Position numbers and translations under genes: made by a program. Under the pieces are notes generated by a model, which did not search any database, had not been told where the DNA came from, and saw nothing but the letters and a program-made list of their open reading frames with translations. This document shows, piece after piece, positions 58,772-64,000 of a stretch of 64,000 bases of DNA; positions within the stretch are counted from its first letter, which is position 1; the number at the start of each line of letters is the position of its first letter. Source of the stretch: DASTFY01 sp963813375 (lineage in GTDB: Bacteria; Actinomycetota; Acidimicrobiia; Acidimicrobiales; Ilumatobacteraceae); contig CAWEYT010000008.1 of the NCBI GenBank assembly GCA_963813375.1, positions 124,001 to 188,000 on the forward strand. Direction: 5' to 3'.

Positions 58772-59428
58772 ACCCCCTCCTCGCCGGCCTGCTTCAGCAA
58801 CTGCTCGAACGCCTCGTCCCAGGTGGGCAGGGCACGGGCGGACTTGAACCGCGTGAGCGCGTCGAGCGTCTCCCGCGAGATCCGCACCCAGCCGGCGTTC
58901 GGGAAGTACCGGTCCATGACCTCGCGCCACACCCGGACCGGGAGTCGGAACCGGGCCTCCTCGTGCCAGGCCACCGGCCCCGCCGCGAAGCCGGCACCGC
59001 TGCCCCGCGGCCCGGAACACGGTGCCCGAGAACAGCAGCAGCAGAGGCACCTCACCGTCGTCGAGGCCGTGGAGGTACTTGGCCGCCGCCACCTCGAAGT
59101 CGTACGTGCACGTGACAGGGAGGTCGATCTCGGTCGTTGCCGTGAACCCGGAGACGACCGTACCCACGTGGGTCCAGAGGAAGGGCCGGAGCGTCTCCCC
59201 CCAGCGGGGCGCGTCGCCGAAGAGCTCGACCAGGCGGGCCTGCTCGTCCGGCTCGTAGCGGCGGTGCTGCGGCTCGATCATGATCTGGCAGCGGAGGGCC
59301 AGTGCATGGACCGGGGCGTCGCCGGTCTGGGAGTCGGCGTCGGTGAGGCGGAGCCGGAGCGCCAGCGTGGGGACGGCGGCGTGAGGCTCGGCCCGAGCCC
59401 CGAGCACCTCGAAGGACAGGCCGCTCAC
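58768..59428 (-). CDS. DUF6084-type hydrogenase-associated protein (one frame change)
   Basis: About 219 aa. 'LSFEVLGARAEPHAAVPTLA', 'LRCQIMIEPQHRRYEPDEQA', 'LWTHVGTVVSGFTATTEIDL' and 'TCTYDFEVAAAKYLHGLDDG'. After an extra base near 59014, 'WHEEARFRLPVRVWREVMDR' and 'YFPNAGWVRISRETLDAL' follow. The name is from memory of similar operons. Role unknown. Start and stop both overlap neighbours by 4 bp. Confidence 0.75.
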
Positions 59429-60100
59429 GACGCGACCTCGACGGGTCGCGATCGCTCGCGCACCCCGACGAAGAACGCGTCGAGCGCGTCATGCGCCTCC
59501 TGGCCGCCGTCGAAGCCACGCCACAACCGGCGCAGCTGCCCGACGAGCTCGTAGCAGGCGTCGATGGGGACCAGGTAGCACTCGGTCGCGCCGCTCCGGG
59601 CTCGATCGGCGCGGACGAGAAGCGCCTCGACGTCGGGCTGCAGCGTGGCCAGGCCGGGATTGGCCACCACGATCTGGTCCCAGGTGTCGAGAGGCAGGAG
59701 CGACTCCGTGGCCCCGGCCGGGCCCGGGTAGAAGGCCGCCACCCGCTCGAGCGTCGAGTTGAGGAAGAAGAACGCGACGCTCACGGGGATCTGCAGCTCG
59801 TCCCACTGGCCAGGTGAGAACTGCACGTCGGGGAAGGACAGGTAGCGGTCGGGGACGGCGCGGTAGCGATGTCCCGCCCGCTCCGGACGGGGTGAAGAGC
59901 AGGTAGCAGCCGCGGCAGGCGCAGCGGAGGCTGCGCTGCTCCAGATCGACGACGTGACCGTGCTCCTCCGGGATGGGCTCCGCGCACATCTCGCACCGCT
60001 CGCCGGGGCGGGGGCGCTCGCGCGGTCGGGACTGGCGGATCCGCGCGAGGACCCGCAGCGGGCCCCCGTCGAGACCTCCGTGCACCCCCGTGACGGTCAC
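59425..60100 (-). CDS. DUF5947-type hydrogenase-associated protein with zinc-ribbon-like cysteines (one frame change)
   Basis: About 225 aa. The N-terminal part has 'GERCEMCAEPIPEEHGHVVD' and 'LRCACRGCYLLFTPSG', two CxxC-type pairs likely binding a metal. After an extra base near 59883, 'QIPVSVAFFFLNSTLERVAA', 'FYPGPAGATESLLPLDTWDQ' and 'TECYLVPIDACYELVGQLRR' follow. The GTG at 60100 overlaps the upstream TGA. Confidence 0.75.
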
Positions 60101-60708
60101 CGCACGCCCACCGCCGGGCGGCGTCCGAGCTCGACGGGTGTCGTCACGCCGGCGTCCCGGCGGCCCGGCGTCCGCGGCCGGTTCTTCCACGTCGATGACG
60201 ACGATCTCCGGCGCCGCCTCGGCGATGGCCGTCTCGACCGCGGTCCGCAGGGTCACCGCCGAGCTCGGACAGCCGTCGCAGCTGCCGAGGAGCTGGAGGT
60301 GGACGGCCCCTCGGGCTGCGTCGAGCTCCAGGAGCACGACGTCACCCCCGTGGCCGTGGAGGAACGGCCGCACCGACTCGAGCGCGACCTCCACCCGAGA
60401 CGCCAGGTCGTCCGGGTGGAGGTCGTGCACGACCATGAGGCTCCCGAGCAGCTCGTCATCGACCAGCTCGGGAAGCAGCTCCGGAGCCTCGTTCTGGACC
60501 AGCTCGACGACACGGGCCAACCCCGCGCCGTAGAGCTCGGTGACCAGTGCGGAGCAGTTCCTCGGCCCGCTCGAAGGTGGCCGGGTCGGTCGAGACGCGC
60601 AGCCGCTCGTACAGCTCCTCGATCCGCTCACCGGTCGCCCGGAGGTCCTGATCGCGGTCGTCGCATGGCCCGTTCCTCGATGGCCCGGTCCTCGATGGCG
60701 GGGTGCAC
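60097..60708 (-). CDS. NifU C-terminal domain-type Fe-S scaffold protein in the hydrogenase operon (frame changes)
   Basis: 'ERIEELYERLRVSTDPATFE' precedes, one frame over, 'LVTELYGAGLARVVELVQNE', 'ALESVRPFLHGHGGDVVLLE' and 'LGSCDGCPSSAVTLRTAVET'; the last holds the CxxC of NifU/NfuA scaffolds. Frame changes are needed near 60665, 60553 and before the end (about 60120-60160). The TGA at 60097 overlaps the DUF5947 start. Start assumed at the GTG at 60708; the ATG at 60666 is possible. Probably supplies Fe-S clusters to HhyS. Confidence 0.8.
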
Positions 60709-60722
60709 GGCAGCCTCGCCCG

Positions 60723-62510
60723 TCAGGCCAGGTCTTCGTGGTTGAGCATGGTGGGCGAGTGCACCTTCTTCAGCACCTTGCCCTTGCCCAGGTACATGTG
60801 GACGCCGCAGGGCAGGCACGGGTCGAAGCTGCGCACCGCCCGCATGATGTCGATGCCCTTGAACTTGTCGACCGGGTTCTCCTCGAAGATCGGCGTGTTC
60901 ATCACCGCGTCCTCGTAGGGGCCGGGCGTTCCGTAGATGTCGCGCGGGTTGGCGTTCCACGGCGTCGGTGGGTACGGGTGGTAGTTGGCGATCTTGCCTT
61001 CCCTGATGACCATGTGGTGCGAGAGCACGCCGCGCACGGCTTCGGTGAATCCGCAACCGATCCCCTCGTCCGGCACCTCGAACGGCTCCCAGGTCTTGGT
61101 GCGCCCGGCCCGCACCTCGGCCAGTGCCTGCTCGATGAAGTGGACGGCGGCGCCGGCCGCGTAGGCCTGGAAGTAGGTCCGGGCCCGGTCCCGCTCGATG
61201 GCGTTCGACCACTTGGGGATCTTCCACTCGAAGGTCACGGCGGGCTTGAGGGCGGTCTTGGGCAGGTTGATGACGACGCTGTGCCCGGTCGCCTTCACGA
61301 AGCCGCCGAGGTCGACGAGGCCGGACAGGGCCGTCGACCAGAGCCGGGCGATCGGGCCGCCGCCGGTGTCGAGGGCCAGGTGATCGGTCCCGTCGTACCA
61401 GCGGGGCGACATGACCCAGCTGTACTTGTCGTCGAAGTCCCGCTTCTGGGGCTGCGGGATCGTGTGCTGGTTCCACGGGTGGTTGCGGTCGACCGGGTTC
61501 CCGAGCGGGTCCTTGGTCACGAACATCTCCTGGCCTTCCCAGCTGTCGTAGTACGAGCTGCCGAGCAGGATCCGGATGCCCAGGTTGATGTCGACCAGGT
61601 CGTTGGTCACCAGCTTGCCGTCCACGATGACGCCGGGTGTCACGCCCATGGCACGACCCCAGCGGGTCATGTCCTTGTAGTCGAAGTTGCACACTTCGGG
61701 GTCCTGGAAGGCGCCCCAGCAACCGAGCAGCACACGGCGGCGGCCTACTTCCTCGTACCCGGGCAGCGCCTCGTAGAAGAAGTCGAACAGGTCGTCGTGC
61801 AGCGGCACGACGCGCTTCATGAACTCCACGTAGCGCATGAGGCGGGTGTAGTAGTCGGTGAAGAGCTGGATGGTCGCGGTCGTGCCGACGCCCCCCGGGT
61901 AGAGGGTGGACGGATGGACGTGGCGCCCCTCCATCAGGCAGAACATCTCCCGGGTCCAGCGGCTCACCTGCAGGGCTTCGCGGTAGAACTCGCCCGAGAA
62001 CGGGTTGAGGGCCCGCATGATGTCGCCGATGGTCCGGTACCCGTGGTCGCCGGCGTGGGGCGACTCCGTCCGGTTGGCCAGCTCGAGCACGCCCGGGTTG
62101 GTCTCGGCCACCATCTTCTCGCAGAAGTCCACGCCGACCAGGTTCTCCTGGAAGATGTTGTGGTCGAACATGTACTCGGCGGCCTCACCGAGGTTGACGA
62201 TCTGCTCGCCGAGGGCCGGCGGGTGCACCCCGTAGGCCATGTTCTGCGCGTAGCACGAGCACGTGGCGTGGTTGTCGCCGCAGATCCCACAGATCCGGCT
62301 GGTGATGAAGTGGGCGTCCCGCGGGTCCTTGCCCTTCATGAAGATGCTGTAGCCGCGGAAGATCGACGACGTGCTGTGGCACTCCGCCACCTTGCCCTGG
62401 CCGAAGTCGATCTTCGTGTAGATCCCGAGGCTCCCGACGATGCGGGTGATCGGATCCCAGGCCATCTCGACGAGGCCGTTGGCGTCCTTCACGGGTGCTT
62501 TGGTGGCCAT
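60723..62510 (-). CDS. hhyL: [NiFe]-hydrogenase large subunit, group 1h/actinobacterial type
   Basis: 595 aa, intact. The active-site cysteines are C74 and C77 in 'SRICGICGDNHATCSCYAQN' and C565 and C568 in 'FDPCLPCGVHMYLG'. The RICGICGDNHATC and DPCLPCGVH forms are those of the high-affinity actinobacterial hydrogenases. The 24 residues after the final His are the cleavable extension. Catalyses H2 oxidation at the Ni-Fe centre. 4 bp after hhyS. Confidence 0.96.
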   Translation of the reverse strand: MATKAPVKDANGLVEMAWDPITRIVGSLGIYTKIDFGQGKVAECHSTSSIFRGYSIFMKGKDPRDAHFITSRICGICGDNHATCSCYAQNMAYGVHPPALGEQIVNLGEAAEYMFDHNIFQENLVGVDFCEKMVAETNPGVLELANRTESPHAGDHGYRTIGDIMRALNPFSGEFYREALQVSRWTREMFCLMEGRHVHPSTLYPGGVGTTATIQLFTDYYTRLMRYVEFMKRVVPLHDDLFDFFYEALPGYEEVGRRRVLLGCWGAFQDPEVCNFDYKDMTRWGRAMGVTPGVIVDGKLVTNDLVDINLGIRILLGSSYYDSWEGQEMFVTKDPLGNPVDRNHPWNQHTIPQPQKRDFDDKYSWVMSPRWYDGTDHLALDTGGGPIARLWSTALSGLVDLGGFVKATGHSVVINLPKTALKPAVTFEWKIPKWSNAIERDRARTYFQAYAAGAAVHFIEQALAEVRAGRTKTWEPFEVPDEGIGCGFTEAVRGVLSHHMVIREGKIANYHPYPPTPWNANPRDIYGTPGPYEDAVMNTPIFEENPVDKFKGIDIMRAVRSFDPCLPCGVHMYLGKGKVLKKVHSPTMLNHEDLA

Positions 62511-62514
62511 GTCC

Positions 62515-63570
62515 CTACCTCCAGGAGCTCTGGTAGCCGGTCAAGAGCTCCTTGCCCGGGGTCCGCCACTTCGGTTCCTCGTCGACGGTCTTCTGGGTGA
62601 TCTTGCGCAAACCCTTGATGGCCGCGCCGTACATCCGGCTGCCTCTGGTCGACACCCGCGAGCCGGGAGGCTCGTCCATGAACGGCATGAACTTGTCGGG
62701 GAAGCCGGGCATCGTGCAGCCGATGCAGATGCCCCCGACGTTCGGGCAACCGCCGACCCCGTTGACCCAGCCCCGCTTGGGGACGTTGCACTTCACGACC
62801 GGGCCCCAGCAGCCCAGCTTCACGATGCACTTGGGCGACCCGTACTCGGTGGCGAAGTCGCCCTGCTCGTAGTACCCGGCGCGGTCGCACCCCTCGTGGA
62901 CCGTGGCGCCGAAGAGCCACGTCGGCCGCAGCGCCTCATCGAGCGGGATCATGGGCGCCTGGCCGGTGGCCTGGTACAGCAGGTACAGGATGGTCTCGGA
63001 CATGTTGTCCGGGTGAGCCGGGCAGCCGGGAACGCAGACGATGGGCAGACCGGCTTTCGACTTCCAGTTCCACCCCAGGTAGTCCGGGACCCCCATGGCG
63101 CCGGTCGGGTTGCCGGACATGGCGTGCATGCCGCCGTAGGTGGCGCAGGTGCCGACGGCCAGCACGGCCAGCGCCTTCGGCGCCAGGCGATCCAGCCATT
63201 CGCTCGTCGTCATCGGCTGGTCGGTGTCGGGGTTGTTGCCGAACCCGCACCAGTAGCCCTCGCTCTTGATCTTCTCGTTCGGGATCGAGCCTTCGACCAC
63301 CAGCACGAACGGCTCGAGCTCCCCCCGATCGGCCTTGAAGAACCACTCGATGAAGTCGTCGGCGCCCCCGACCGGGCCACACTCGAAGTCGATCAACGGC
63401 CAGTGGACGGCGATCTTCGGGAGGCCCGGGAGGGCGCCGAGCGCGATCTCCTCGATGCTGGGCTGGGTGGCGGCGGTGAGGGCGACCGAGTCGCCGTCGC
63501 AGCTCAGCCCGGCGTTGATCCAGAGGATGTGGACGACTGTCTCGTCCGGAGGCGCTTCCGTCGACGTCAC
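62515..63570 (-). CDS. hhyS: [NiFe]-hydrogenase small subunit with Asp in the proximal cluster motif
   Basis: 351 aa from a GTG preceded by GGGGAGG. No Tat signal, so it acts inside the cell or on the inner membrane face. The proximal-cluster motif is C24-x2-D27 ('LSCDGDSVAL') instead of CxxC, as in the oxygen-tolerant actinobacterial enzyme, with further Cys in 'VGTCATYGG' and 'VPGCPAHPDN'. Medial/distal cluster ligands: 'HEGCDRAGYY', 'PKCIVKLGCWGPVVKCNV' and 'GGCPNVGGICIGC'. It relays electrons from HhyL to an unknown acceptor. Confidence 0.96.
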   Translation of the reverse strand: MTSTEAPPDETVVHILWINAGLSCDGDSVALTAATQPSIEEIALGALPGLPKIAVHWPLIDFECGPVGGADDFIEWFFKADRGELEPFVLVVEGSIPNEKIKSEGYWCGFGNNPDTDQPMTTSEWLDRLAPKALAVLAVGTCATYGGMHAMSGNPTGAMGVPDYLGWNWKSKAGLPIVCVPGCPAHPDNMSETILYLLYQATGQAPMIPLDEALRPTWLFGATVHEGCDRAGYYEQGDFATEYGSPKCIVKLGCWGPVVKCNVPKRGWVNGVGGCPNVGGICIGCTMPGFPDKFMPFMDEPPGSRVSTRGSRMYGAAIKGLRKITQKTVDEEPKWRTPGKELLTGYQSSWR

Positions 63571-63630
63571 TGCCTGACCTCCCCAGGTCGGCGCGCAGAT
63601 CGATGCGCGCGGCGCTCGTGCGCCACCTCC

Positions 63631-63659
63631 TACCTACGCCTGGCAGCCCGATCCGGCAA
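63631..63659 (-). promoter_or_regulatory. Promoter of the hhy-hyp operon
   Basis: Minus-strand TTGCCG (63654-63659), 17-bp spacer, TAGGTA (63631-63636), giving a leader of about 55 nt. Confidence 0.45.
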
Positions 63660-63661
63660 TG

Positions 63662-63676
63662 AGTGCAAACTGCACT
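63662..63676. promoter_or_regulatory. Palindromic operator between hhyS and the divergent gene
   Basis: AGTGCA-AAC-TGCACT, a perfect 6+6 inverted repeat immediately upstream of the hhyS -35 and next to the divergent -35. A dimeric regulator site is likely. Confidence 0.55.
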
Positions 63677-63679
63677 GTG

Positions 63680-63708
63680 TTGACCACCTGCGGGGCCCGG
63701 CGTCCAAT
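63680..63708 (+). promoter_or_regulatory. Candidate promoter for the divergent gene
   Basis: TTGACC (63680-63685), 17-bp spacer, TCCAAT (63703-63708), then 6 nt to the GTG at 63715: a leaderless arrangement with a weak -10. Confidence 0.35.
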
Positions 63709-63714
63709 GGCGCG

Positions 63715-64000
63715 GTGCCCGGGGACCCGGCTGCGTACGTCGTCACGGCCGCCGATCGGGAGTGGTTCGGCCGCTGTCGACGGGCCTGGGACCTCCATGC
63801 GCTGGGACGACGCGCCCTCGAGCCGCTGGAAGTCGTCCATCGTCCTGACGCCCTGACCGACGCGCTGCTGGCCGCGCTCGCCGTCCACTACTTCCCGGGC
63901 ATGTGGGCCTGGAACCGAGCCATCGTGGCGCCGCTGGTCCGTGAGGCCTACGACCGGGCCGGCGGTCCCCCGGAGGGGACAGCAGTGCTCGAGCGTTTCC
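63715..64000 (+). CDS. Unidentified protein, N-terminal part (runs off window)
   Basis: GTG start, then 95 open codons to the window edge. 'AAYVVTAADREWFGRCRRAW' and 'DLHALGRRALEP' resemble the opening of RecB/Cas4-like PD-(D/E)XK nuclease families ('RCRRAWDL'), but no catalytic residue is in view, so this is only a hint. It shares an intergenic region with a palindromic operator with the hydrogenase operon. Confidence 0.6.
   Translation, partial: MPGDPAAYVVTAADREWFGRCRRAWDLHALGRRALEPLEVVHRPDALTDALLAALAVHYFPGMWAWNRAIVAPLVREAYDRAGGPPEGTAVLERF

Overview
High-GC actinobacterial chromosome, most likely an Acidimicrobiia-type lineage. This is inferred from gene order, from IF-1/L22/L4 sequence style and from the type of [NiFe]-hydrogenase; no search was run. 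No CRISPR array, tRNA, rRNA, IS element or prophage is visible. About twenty genes, including essential ones (fusA, rpsC, rplD, glmS), change reading frame one or more times at G/C runs. The simplest reading is residual insertion/deletion error in the assembly, so I annotate them as intact genes with approximate frame-change points.

Layout. (1) 1-12038, minus strand: tsaD (partial), rimI, tsaB, tsaE, udg, alr, nnrE-nnrD, an aldehyde dehydrogenase, acpS, a very large glmS-like gene and glmM. This is tRNA t6A synthesis plus cell-wall precursor supply. (2) 12068-29940, minus strand: rpsI-rplM, truA, then the alpha operon (rplQ back to infA), spc operon (adk, secY, rplO back to rplN) and most of the S10 operon (rpsQ back to rplC). 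Two plus-strand genes (a 58-codon ORF and gpx) sit between infA and adk where map is often found. (3) 30289-48273: a block of about 18 kb of non-ribosomal genes separating rplC from rpsJ. It holds two molybdenum hydroxylases, a guanine-deaminase-like enzyme, L- and D-type N-carbamoyl hydrolases, an SsnA-like aminohydrolase, an F420/LLM oxidoreductase, an alpha/beta hydrolase, pabB, pabC, a class V aminotransferase, a PhyH-type dioxygenase and an amidohydrolase. (4) 48311-54184, minus strand: rpsJ, tuf, fusA, a sortase-type surface protein gene, rpsG and rpsL (str operon). (5) 54354-63570, minus strand: a translationally coupled group 1h-type [NiFe]-hydrogenase operon, hhyS-hhyL-nifU-like-DUF5947-DUF6084-(463-aa unknown)-protease-two mini membrane proteins-yceI-hypA-hypC-hypD. 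A divergent partial gene starts at 63715.

How it fits together. The housekeeping strand runs leftward with many 4-bp ATGA/GTGA stop-start overlaps. The large ribosomal transcripts show TTGNNN-N17-TANNAT promoters with leaders of roughly 90 to 220 nt. Several single genes instead have a -10 box only 6-8 nt before the start codon, suggesting leaderless mRNAs. The catabolic block looks like an aerobic purine/N-heterocycle salvage locus with the same enzyme classes as the E. coli yge/ygf/xdhD/ssnA/guaD region. The hydrogenase belongs to the type that oxidises trace atmospheric H2, so both accessory regions fit a scavenging, oligotrophic lifestyle.
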